Source: Heterotrichella gracilis
Lineage: Eukaryota > Sar > Xanthophyceae > Tribonematales > Xanthonemataceae
Direction of reading: 5' to 3'
Assembly: GCA_032358255.1 (NCBI GenBank)
Contig: JAULBX010032035.1
Coordinates: 1 to 64,000 of the forward strand
DNA: 64,000 nt
Shown one piece after another: positions 11,310 through 22,011 of the stretch. Made by a program: the position numbers and the translations under genes. Within the stretch, counting starts at the first letter, position 1; each line of letters starts with the position of its first letter. The notes under the pieces are model-generated. The model ran no database searches. It was not told the DNA's origin and saw only the letters and a program-made list of their open reading frames with translations.

Positions 11310-12588
11310 CCGCCAGTGTTGGCAGCTGGTGGTTGCAGCTGCTGGGGAGTGGGGTGCGCGATGCATGTCTAGGTGACACACTGTGCTGCGGGTGACACAG
11401 GGCGCCACACCTTCTACCACTCAAGCTGCTGCGCCTGCCACATGCATGCTGGCAAAATACCCTAGTGCAAGTTTCCTCTTGACAGTGGCATGCACCTCGT
11501 AGTGTGCATAACATTTTTTTGTGGGCTTATGTGGGCTGGGCTCATCTCCTGTGCAACTCGTGTAGATGCAGCCAAACTTGGCCAGTTACCATCACTTACC
11601 AGCAATCAGTAGTAGTGTATACGTTCTGTCAGCGCAATTATTCATGCATACATTTTGTCAGCGTTTCTCTTCCATGTCCAATCCGCAGTGCGGTCTATGT
11701 ATGCGTGTGTTTAAATATCTTCCCCTTTTTATGGGTGTCTACTGCAAGAACTCACCCTGGTGTGTGGCTAACCTTAGGCTAACCAAACTAGCCAGCATGT
11801 GCCTCAATTCCAAGAGTTTTGCAGCAGGGTATACCTATGTGTGTTATGAATTTTTGTATACCCAGTATTGCTATGATACACTAGTAGGCTAGAATTCGGG
11901 GTCCCTATGTCCTCCAGCATCAGATGCTGAGGTTCTCATGACAGCAGAAGAAAGGAAAAGCAGTCAAGAAATGGAACTCCCACAAGTTTCTGGTGATATA
12001 ACGTACTCGGGCGTTTATATATTTCCATATGGTGTATGTCAGGTGTGGTCGCCCTACTAATATACCTTATGTATCTGTTTTCGTGTGTTTTTAGGAATGT
12101 GTTTGTAGGTCTATCCATAGCCGCATCAGCAGCAAGTTCTCGAAAAAAAACATCGAGCCACTACATGCCGCTACATACCAATCAGCACTGCAAAGTCAAG
12201 CTGGCAAACCGGGCTGAGGGCGGCAGTGCATCCTCATGGGTTTAAGGAGGTCTTACAAGCTACCTGGGCCACAATGAGGAGCTTCAGTCCCATTGGCTAT
12301 GCTAGAACGCCCCAGAACCTGCACTTGCCCAAAAGGGCTCTGTGAACCCCACTGACTTGTCCCCACCTCAGTCGGTTCGCACATATCAAACTGGATAAAC
12401 CAGATAACAGCGATATATCAAGCAGGTTGTGAAGTTTGGACACTCTGCCTTTGTTAGTCGGGTACAGGAATAATTTACGGACGCGTCACGCCCCTCCCTG
12501 CGTTCCCTTGCAAGGGCATGTGTATGCATGCATTGGATGAGCCACTGAATGCCGATGCACCAACTTGCCTCCACTACATTGTGCCACC
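11310..12588. other. Spacer between RING-CH copies 1 and 2
   Basis: About 1.3 kb with no supported gene. Bases 11860-11945 resemble 7650-7770 upstream of copy 1, including GGTCCCTA and ATGCTGAG blocks in the same order. This is expected if copies 1 and 2 arose by tandem duplication of a unit including upstream sequence. Shared promoter elements may be here but none is recognised. Confidence 0.55.
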
Positions 12589-15393
12589 ATGGTCCTTCAC
12601 ACCTTCGCCTCGAGCCATGACTTGCCACGGCAGTTGCAGTTTGACCTGCACGTGGCCTGCCTCCCTCCCGAGGTGGTGTTGCAAGTGCGGCATGCGCAAT
12701 GCCTGAGGCAGCTGCAGGGGGTGGACAGCCTGCTGCAACAGCGGACAAAATTTGTAGGCCGGGCGGAGGAAGAGGGTGCAACCTGTCGACACTGCTTTGA
12801 AGGGAGCGAAGATGGGGAGCTGCTGTCGCCCTGTGCCTGCAGCGGCACGCAGGTGAATTGATGGGCACTCCCAATGCATCGGCATCCCTCCTTGTGGGCA
12901 CCCACATGGCATCGGCAAAGTTCACAAATATGCTCTGAGAGGTTCTTGAAGGCCTGCATCTATGTCTCTTTGGTCAAAACCAGTTTCCTGGTGTGTTCCA
13001 AGCAAGACAGGCACATAAGGTTACTTCGTGTGAAGCACAAGGGGGGGAGGGCTGGAGGTGGCCTGTGTACCCCAGTCGCATGCATGGGGCCAGATTTGCA
13101 TCTCAACGGACACACGGGGTTAGAAGTTTATTCAGAACTGATTTTCTGGTGCAGGGTTATGTGCACAGGAGCTGCCTGGAGCAGTGGCGCGACATCAAGG
13201 CGGTGGAGGGGCGAGACGCTGACAGGTAGACCGGCACTTGCAGTGCAAAAATGGCCTTGCATGGTGAACCCACGGGTGCATGTACAGCCACACCCATGCA
13301 CTTGCTGTCCTGCCATGCCACGGCGCATACCCATGGTATACTGCACCACCCCACTATGGGGAAACCAGCCCTCAACCCCGCTGCAGTGAGTAACCTGCTG
13401 TGCCCTGTGCTGCAGGTGTGACACCTGCCTCCAACCATACGGCCCCGGTCTCCAGCAGCGCGGCTTCTGTTGGTACTACACCAAGGTGGTGCAGCTGCTG
13501 GGATTTCCCAGAGGCCCCCTGTTTGTGGTGAGTGGGTGGGGGGTGGGGGGGGGGTGGGGGGGTCCTGGTGGGGAGGGGGGTGGCACAGCGCAGCAAGGGT
13601 GTGTTACTGACCATAACACGCTGCATGGTGTGAGACACGAATGTTCCCCAGTACAGTCACGGTGGTGGTGGGCTAGGATTTAGGGTTTAGGGTTTCTAAA
13701 CACCCTATAGGGTGTGAGACACGAAGGTTACCCTGGTGGTGGGTTAGGAAGTCAGGGGTACCGCACCTCCCATTTCTTTCTGTGTAATTTTATCATTCCT
13801 GCTTGTACATTTGGCCGATGACGGCATGCTTGGCATTGGTTGCAGTTGCTGGATGTGTGCCTGTGCTGCGCAAGCACCCTGCTGCTGGGTGGGGTGGCCT
13901 GGGCAGAGACGACGGTCAAGCTGAAGATTGCAAGGGAGGTGCTGCAGATGGCACTGTGCAGGCCAGGGGAGGTGACACCCAGCATATGGGTGCTTTGGCA
14001 GCGGCTGGTGGTGTCGCTTCAGGTGCGGACCAATAGGGTCCCTGCAGTACCGTGCATGGGACAGGCAGCCTGCGTTCAGGCAGCGAAGCGGGGCACATGC
14101 GCCCCATGCCGCGCTACCGTACATGTACACCTTGTGGCCGCAACCTGTTGCCCAAAACCATTTATTGGTACCACTGCATTGCATTACCAAGCAAGGTGCA
14201 CCCTCAGATAAAATGGCGTGCACACCACAGATTAATGAATGTATTGGATGTCTACATTGATTGGTGATATTGCCTGTACGTGACCCTGCACAGTCACGTC
14301 ATGGTGATCATTCCAGAATACCCTTTCATTGATGAGGTCTCAAGGATCAGATGCGTGATGATTGATGATGGTTAAATGGTTGCTGTCCCTGCTGGGTGCA
14401 GGTGCATGCACTGGCACAGCAACCTTCACAAGAGCTGGCGGGGCTGATGGCGGTGGTAGATGTGCTGCTGCACCCAGGCATCGGAATCAACTTCCTGATG
14501 CTGTCCACAGCGCTGCTGGGGGATGCGACGGTACAGTGGGCGGGTGTGAGGCAGCTGCTTGGGAGGCCCTTCTGGCATTGTTCAGGTGAGCTGCACGGCA
14601 TGTTGCTTGAAGTGTTTAACCCCGGACGAGGTTTGCATGTGGCCTCTAGCGGCAACAACCAGCGCTGTCTCCTTTTATGAGCCATCACTGCATGCGTTGC
14701 ATTCATATATGCAATCTGCCCAAAATTGTGGATGATCACGGTTCATCTGACAGAATTACAGCAGTGCCATGCACTGGGGTTGATTCGTGATGCATAAGTG
14801 TGTACAGCTGTATAGCTACAGTCTGTGGGCGCCTGCCATGATCGTTTGATTTCGTTGACCCCACTTCGTTCCAAATCATGCGAATACAATTTGAATAAGC
14901 ATTTGCAGATGCCATTGAGTTGTCACCTGTGGATTCGTGGCGCGTTGCATTGCCACTGGGGCCAACTGCAACATAGGAGACCATGCCTGCACCCCACTCT
15001 CCACACCGACCGCTGCCTCCTTCCTCACACGCACACTCACCCATACCATACCACATACCGCCAACACTGCCCTGCCTCTCCTGTGCAGCTCACCACTGGC
15101 TGTTGTTCAAAGTCGCCCGCCAAATTGCCAGGCTGGTCTTCTCTTGCTCGCACTTCGCCATCTGGACCCTCCCCTTCCGCTTCACCATCAAGGTCATGAA
15201 CAACACGTCCCCACATCTGATACGCTACACCCCCATCTGGTCGCTGCAATCCATGCGGGGCTTTGCTCCGCGCCTCCTCAACCATGTGTGGGAAGCGGCG
15301 CTGTGGCAGGTGGGGCAGCATGTGGGCGTGGTGCTGTTCCTGACTGTGCATGCGCGGGTGCTGGAAATGACTGCCCTGCTGCTAGCCAGCTGA
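12589..15393 (+). CDS. RING-CH (RINGv) zinc-finger protein, array copy 2
   Basis: Six exons: 12589-12852, 13155-13225, 13416-13527, 13846-14022, 14402-14585, 15089-15393; 370 residues. The ATG sits in GCCACCATGG, the same context as copy 3. The RING-CH zinc ligands are all present: CRHC and CAC in exon 1, VHRSC in exon 2, CDTC at the start of exon 3. Seven residues separate the CxC from the histidine, as in the RINGv family. Exon 4 carries a further Cys-rich patch (CLCCAS) conserved across the array. The C-terminal exons have amphipathic and hydrophobic segments of unknown fold. By family it should be an E3 ubiquitin ligase, probably at a membrane, but the substrate is unknown. All splice sites are GT-AG and every exon is in frame, so this copy looks functional. 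Confidence 0.82.
13679..13695 (+). repeat. Interstitial telomere-type repeat (TTTAGGG)
   Basis: Just over two perfect TTTAGGG units lie inside intron 3 of RING-CH copy 2, followed by a partial inverted copy (CTAAACACCCTA). Confidence 0.85.
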
Positions 15394-16090
15394 CCACGTT
15401 GGCTGCTGGTAGGTACTCGACGGGGTACCTGTAAAACCCACGTGTCTTTGTGGTTTGTGCACCACGGTGCGGCAGCTGCCGGGACAGCTCAACATGATAT
15501 TGAATGGACAGCGGCCATATTGGACTCCAAGCCATTACGCATGCCCTTTGTGTTCTCTGACAATCTTGCAGAAAGTTTTGCGTTGTTTGTGTGTTGAAAA
15601 CCCATATGCATGCCCACAGGTGGGACATTCTTACAAATTTCATATTCAATTTTTGGTTACAAGTGCACCCTGCTCGCCACCTGGTTTCAGCGGCTGTGGC
15701 CTTGGCGGGTAATACAACATTAATGTTTGCTGTGGCCGTTCGCGTTCTTTCTTTTTTCCTTACCTCCCCTTATCTGCATAAATCGCTGTAGGCAAATTGC
15801 ATTTTTCGTTTTTCCTGATCTGAGCTCAGAGCTCAACCTGACCTGACCTGACAGCTGAGGAGACTCGAGGGTCTGCAGCTCTAGAACCCCACCTTGCGAC
15901 GGTTGGGGTTCGCCCACTTAAATAACGACAAGGTCGTGCAAAGACCGTGGTCTTCCACTGTTTTGGAAGATATCTGTGTGCGCCGTTGAAAAAGGGTCGT
16001 TTGGTGCGCCAGCGGGTACCAATTTGCAATGCATGCATGAAGATGCATGCAAAAACACATGCGCACTAACCCGCGTTTCATCGTGCCACC
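15394..16090. other. Spacer between RING-CH copies 2 and 3
   Basis: About 700 bases without a gene. The last 25 bases before the ATG of copy 3 match the region before the ATA of copy 1 almost exactly (CATCGTGCCACC), so the duplicated unit reaches upstream of the coding start. GCATGC palindromes occur at 16028-16050. Confidence 0.6.
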
Positions 16091-18608
16091 ATGGCCCTCC
16101 ACACCTTCGCCTCGAGTCACCACCTGCATATCAAACGCCAGTTTGATCAGTGTGTGGCCAGCATCGCCCCCGAGGTGGTGATCCAAGTACGGCATGGCCA
16201 GCGGTTGAGGCAGCTGCAGGGGGTGGACAGCTTGCTGCACCAGCCAGACAGTGAAGAGCAGCTGGAAGAGGTGGAAGATGGTGCAGCCTGTCGACACTGC
16301 TATGCAGGGATTGAAGAGGGAGAGCTGCTGTCCCCCTGTGCCTGCAGCGGCACGCAAGTGAGTTGGGGTGTGCCAACCCTGGAATAGCACAGTCCGCCTT
16401 GAGTGTCTGTGTATGCCCATTATTTACCTAGATTTTGGGTACAAATCTGGTGTCTTGTCTTGTAGCGAGCGGATCAAGCATGGCTGATTAACTCTAGATG
16501 GGTTTAGGGAGCACGGGAGGTGCACAGCTGTGATGGAAAGGCCACCGTGTGTACCGCAGGAGCAGAATGTGCAGCAATACAAGCAATACTGCAGCATAGT
16601 TGTATCATTTATTACTTTGTGCTGCTGCAGAAATATGTGCACAGGAGCTGCCTGGAAGAGTGGCGCGACATCAAGGCCATGCAAGGACGCGGCGCTGACA
16701 GGTATGCATCCAGTCACTGTGCGATGCACTGTGAAACAGCGGGTGTATGTACGGCTGCACCCAAAACCTGCTGAGGCCACCGTGGCCATCCACGCGGCAG
16801 TAGGTGTGACTGCCGCGTGTATGCAATCCCAGTGCCAAAAGTAGCCTGTTGTGCGCTTTGTCGCAGGTGCGACACATGCCTGCAGCCCTATGGCACTGGA
16901 GCCTTACGGCGTGGTTTCTGGTGGGACTACATCAAGACTGTGCAGACACTGGGCTTACTTAAGGGCTTTATGTTTGTGGTGCGTTTGCGTGGGTGGGGAG
17001 GGGGGATATGGGAGGGGGTGAACACAGTTGCGACATGGTGAGCCAGGTTTGATGTCACGTGTGTACAGACCATAGTATGCACACCCAAGTGGCATCCTGT
17101 TGGCAAATAGGCGTATCATGCTATACTGCATATTCTAGATATGCCTGGCCAATACGGCAACGGCTTGGGAATGGTCGCAGGTGTTGGATGGGTGCCTATG
17201 CTGCGCAAGCACTCTGCTGCTGGGTCATGTGGTCTGCGTCGGGAAAATGGTGGCACAAAGGCATATGGGGGAGGTGCTGCAAGCTGCCGTGTGCAAGGCA
17301 GGCGAGCCGGCGCCCAGGATGCGTGTGCTTTGGCAGCGGTTGGTGGCATCGCTTCAGGTACGACCAGTACTGGTGCCCGGACTAGCATGGCCACCCAAGG
17401 TGAACCTATGTGAGCCAGCTGCCTTGTTGAGGTGATTCCACACAGCTGGAGCAAGGCAGTGGGCAACAAATAGTTGGCAACAATAAGTTGATTCAGGCAG
17501 CACAGCCTTATAATGCACGTACGCTGGAAACTAACAAGGACATGTCCATTACGGATCAGAGCACTTTGCAATCGTACAATAATAACATGTACCATAATAA
17601 CATGTTGTAACAACAGTTGTTTGATGTTTTTTGCTGGGTGCAGAGGAACGCACTTGCACAGCAGCCTTCACAAGAGCTGGCAGGCGTAATGGCGGTGGTG
17701 AATGCAGTGCTGCACTTGTGCATACCAACCACTTTTCTGGTGCTGCCCTTGGCCCTGCTGTGGAATGTAATCATGGAGATGACAGTAATGATTGGGCTGC
17801 TTGGCCCGGCGGGCTTGAGGCACTGGCGATGTTCAGGTGAGACGTGTAGCCCAGCTTATTATGTGGTCTCAGGCTGCGTTGCATCTTTGTATCAGGTTCG
17901 TTATAGAAACCAAAGCACTGATCAGCCTTCATCTGACCACCGGCGTGCATGGTGCATATTTCAACCTTGGTTTTATACCTTGCAAAATGTCTCAATTGGG
18001 CCCAATAGAACTCTGTAACTTCTGATGCCATGCAGTGGAACAGTTTGCATGCATGCAGTGGCAGATTTCTCCCTAATATTGCGCTACGCTTGGATCCAAT
18101 AGTTTTTGTAAGTACTTACACGAGATTCAATCTCTATTCATAATTATTCTGCATATGCAAGCTAGAGTCTAGACCGTGGAACCAATGACTTACTGCAGTC
18201 AACCACTGAGACAGATCTCCAACTTCATCTTGAGTGATACATGCGAGCAACTCGGGGGTTCTGTCCCAGCCAGCCTCTGACCTGCGCCTCCCCTCTCCTG
18301 CAGTGCACCATCGGCTGCTGTGGACAGCTGCCCGCGCCATCACCCAATTGAACAACCTCTTCCTGCATGCCGCCACACTCACCCTCTCCTTTCAAATTAC
18401 CATCAAGGTCATGAACCATTTATCCACAGTGGTGGCGCAAAATGACCTGTTGCTGCAGCCCCTGTGGCCCCTTGCTGCCATTGTGTTACGCCAGTTTCCC
18501 TGGAGCCAGGTGGTGGAATGGCAGGTGGAGCACAAGCTGGGCATGATGGTGTATGTGGTGGTGCAAGAACCTCTGCTGGCAATATTAGATGCTGGTTTTC
18601 TGAACTGA
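16091..18608 (+). CDS. RING-CH (RINGv) zinc-finger protein, array copy 3
   Basis: Six exons: 16091-16357, 16631-16701, 16867-16978, 17181-17357, 17644-17836, 18304-18608; 374 residues. The start is GCCACCATGG, as in copy 2. The RING-CH motif is complete: CRHC, CAC, VHRSC, CDTC, with CLEEW between the His-Cys pair and the last Cys pair. Exon 1 ends CAA before GTGAGT, where copies 1 and 2 have CAG. Exons 2, 3 and 4 have exactly the lengths of copy 2 (71, 112, 177), while the C-terminal exons have diverged most. Exon 5 is markedly hydrophobic (FLVLPLALLW), so a membrane segment is possible here. Predicted role: E3 ubiquitin ligase of the MARCH type, target unknown. No lesion was found. Confidence 0.82.
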
Positions 18609-19242
18609 ACATTGCAGTTGAGCACTTGAAACCTGATCAGCAGAATACTATGTGAGACTTTTGCAGTATGTGAGACTTGTGCAGTATGTGACAGATGCTG
18701 GGTTAGATGATGAGGCCTGCAGCATCTGTACTGGCTACTCACGTGGGCGCACGTGGCCACATGGTGTCAGCTGCCTGGCAACGCAGCCTACGCAGGCAGC
18801 AGAGTGGGGCATGATTGTCAACGATTGACACTACTGAGAGGGCAACCATATGTCAAGCCCGCCTGAGCCTCCTTTAGATACCGTAGATATGTAGATATTA
18901 TCCTCCATGTATATTTCTACTGTGTAAATGGGGATGTAAGTGCCGATTTGTGCGTCTTTGCCACTTGGAGTGGGGTGCCACCTACTAGGCTCTATCTGTA
19001 ACCCTAGGGCCCTACTGCGCGACGCTAGGGTTTCAATAAACACCATTCAAACATCCGATGCGGACGGTTGGGTTCGCTCTCTCGATACCCATGATTCGTA
19101 CGTACACTAGAGTAGGATTCTACTCTTATGTATCAATATTATACGGTTCCTGCTGCCGTGGTCGGTTGTAATCGAGACGCAACTGGTGAACGCTGTGTGC
19201 CCTGTACATGTACGAGCCCCATCCTCGCCTCTTTGTGCCAAC
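18609..19242. other. Spacer between RING-CH copy 3 and pseudogene copy 4
   Basis: About 630 bases, no gene. It contains an imperfect 18-bp tandem repeat (two full units and part of a third) at 18649-18694, 40 bases after the stop of copy 3, in its likely 3' untranslated region. Confidence 0.6.
18649..18694 (+). repeat. 18-bp tandem repeat, 2.5 units
   Basis: Units 18649-18666 and 18667-18684 differ at one base and a third partial unit runs to 18694. It lies just downstream of RING-CH copy 3. Confidence 0.8.
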
Positions 19243-21828
19243 ATGGCCCTCCACACCTTCGCCGCAAGCCACCACCTGCAACTTCAACACCCTTTTCACT
19301 TTTATATGTCCAGCCTCCAGCCCGAGGTGGTGGTACAAGTGCGGCATGCCCACCGGCTGCGGTAGCTGCATGGGGTAGACAGCCTGTTGACAACTTTGCA
19401 ACAAGACCCGCAAGGGCTGCAGCTTAATGAGGAGGAGGACGAGCATCGCTGTCGATATTGCTTATCAGGAGTCGAGGAGGGAAAACTAATAGCATCCTGT
19501 GCTTGCAGCGGCACGCAAGTGAGTTGGGACAGTAGACCCTTCCTTCCCGTGCCGGCATGCCGGGCATTCCTGTGGTCTCGGACGTCAGCACGGAATGGGA
19601 TAGGCCAAGCAAGCGGCTACAACCTGCTGGTATCCATTTAATATATTGGCCAAGCTAGTCTCCTGACATTCACCACCGAAAGGTGAAGGGTGGCCTGTGC
19701 ATGGCATGCAGACATGTAGAGGTGTGTGCTGGTGTTGATGCAGGGGAACGCGCACACGAGCTGGCTGGAACAGTGGCCTGCCACCAAAGCCGCCGAAGGG
19801 GTCAACGCTGACAGGTATGCCCCTGGTCACAGGGCAAACATTGCACTTTTGCGGTGAACCCATGCACCTGCCCATGACATTGCACATTGTGCACCATTTA
19901 TTGTACTCGCCTATGAAAGGGGGATATTTTGACGAGTGATATCTGTATACTTCAGTTTCTGTGAATTATATTTACCCATGGGCTGGGTATTTGCCAAATA
20001 CCAAGAGTCTTCAATTGCGCCTCCCCAAAGTACCCAGTGTGCCTCCCCACACTCGGGCCGATGCACGGTGCCAAATATCCTTACTCTGGGAGTCAACTCC
20101 ATCCAATTAAATGCGACCATTTATCACAGCTGTGCGCACATCGTATGTGAGAGGACCTATGGCGCTGTGGTACAGGTGTGATACGTGTCTGGAGCCGTAT
20201 GATTTAAATAACGCGCCAATGGACTGCAGTTTGTGGTGGAAGATCTACAAGAAGACGCTGGGCTTTGCTGTTTGTGGTGAGTGTGGGTTGTATGGGTGGC
20301 GTGGTGGAGTTGACAGGATATGACAATGTCATATCCTGCAGGTTCCATCATGGTATGCATACATGGCGGTGAGACAAAGGAAAATTTAACACATGGTCCC
20401 CGTAACTGACCATCGCATGCGCATTCAATGGTGGAGGAGTTGATGAATTGGCTATCACCAGGTTCGGATGGCCATCACCGCTGTGGCACAGCAATTGGCT
20501 AGATTGTATACCAAGACTGTTCCCGGGACCCCACACTCACGGCAGCTGTTTTTCAACGTTGCAGGGCTTGGATTGGTCCCTGTGCTGCGCTACCACCTTG
20601 GGTGCTGCTGCCTGGGCCGGATTAATGAAGACGATCAAGGTTGCAAGGACGGGGCTACATTTAGAGGAGGAATTCTGGCATAGGGTGCTTCAGCAGCCAC
20701 TGCGGCGGCGGGTGGCGCCTTCCCAGGTGTGTGCACCATGGTCATCAAGGTGGCAGTGCCGTGCCAATGTCCTGTGGATGCGAGCTGCCCAGCTAGCATG
20801 CTTGCAATAAACTCTGCCCTAGCGTTAGCTAATGATGTGAGGCAGTTATGTGCATGCAACACGCTGCGTGCCTATCAAGGGAAGGGTATTATACTGCCAC
20901 ACAGGGTTGCCATGTATGCATTGCTTCAAGCCTGATCAGTCAAGACAGACAGCCTGGCAAAGTAGCCATTGCAATAAGTCTCATTCATTGGCTTTTAGCA
21001 CTTGGCAAAATCATTAAAGAACATAAGTTTAATATAATGTTTCTGTTTTCCCCAGTACTGCCCTCAGCAGGCGTTTCAGGAGCCTTCAATGGAGCAGGCT
21101 GCCCAAGGCTTGATGGCGGCGTTGGCGGTACTCACATTCAATAAATTGTTACGCCACTTAAAGCACTGGAACCACTAGTGTACAGGGCGCTGCTGAAGTC
21201 TGCAGCCGTGCAAAGGGTCTCTGTGTGACAGCTGCTAGGGAGGACAGACTGGCAGTGTTCAGGTACGGTGCAGGCCCTGGGTGGGGCTTGTTGTCGCCGA
21301 GTTCGGAAGTGCCAGACCAGCTTGAAAAACTTAAGCTTAAATAAAAATATTGTTTTATCTTAAAATCCGTACTACAAGTCACTTTTAGGAGGAGGATATG
21401 TATTCAATTAAAATTATGATATGGAGTATAAATGTTCAAAGCATGCTTGGATTGATACATTCACCCCCACCCACTTACCTGCACTTCCCTTCACCCTGCA
21501 GCTGCGCACCGCCATGGCTGCAGAGGACCTGCAAAATTGCCCAGATGAGCAGCATGCTGTTTGCATCGCTGGATGCCAAAATACTCAACCTCCCCCGGTA
21601 ACCATCATCAGCGCAGCCCCAGTGCTGATGAACTTTCACCTCTGTGCAAAGCCCCAAGTGCGCTTGGGTACCATGATGTTCACTAGCAGCTTGTAATGGC
21701 CAGTTGCCATTGCATGGTTGCAGCTGGCGCTGTTCCTCGTTGAGCGTCTGCTGGGCATGACATGGCATGCGATGGCGTCCAAGCTGGTGTTGCGCATGCG
21801 CATAGTGCAGAGGCTCCTGTCCAAATAA
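19243..21828 (+). pseudogene. RING-CH array copy 4, pseudogene
   Basis: This copy keeps the six-exon plan but is broken. Exon remnants lie at 19243-19518, 19744-19814, 20176-20276, 20565-20726, near 21057-21260 and near 21503-21828. It begins ATGGCCCTCCACACC like copy 3. A TAG at 19363-19365 replaces a CAG codon conserved in copies 1-3 and stops translation after 40 residues. In exon 2 the zinc-binding HRSC has become HTSW, removing a ligand. Exon 3 is 101 bases instead of 112 and shifts the frame. Exon 5 contains further stops. Exon 1, 2 and 4 boundaries are still recognisable, and the final exon ends at a TAA. The amount of drift suggests this is the oldest inactive member of the array. Confidence 0.85.
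20314..20338. repeat. 25-bp near-perfect palindrome in pseudogene intron
   Basis: Two 12-base arms (20314-20325 and 20327-20338) are exact reverse complements around a single A. It lies just after the degenerate third exon of the copy 4 pseudogene, so it is probably without function there. Confidence 0.85.
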
Positions 21829-22011
21829 CTACTTTTTGTATACACGATTAATGATGCATGCATTGGTCGATTGCAGTCACAATATGATCAGGCTACTAGC
21901 ATAGTATGGCATATAAGAGATGGGACTGACAGCATTGTAAAATCACATTGTACAATGGGCACATCATCAGCATGTGAGCCCTGGCGCCCACCCCCCTGAC
22001 AGTTGGACTGC

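Noticed and set aside
18649-18694. Short direct repeats considered as a CRISPR array
   Set aside because: Units are contiguous with no spacers, in a eukaryotic 3' flank.
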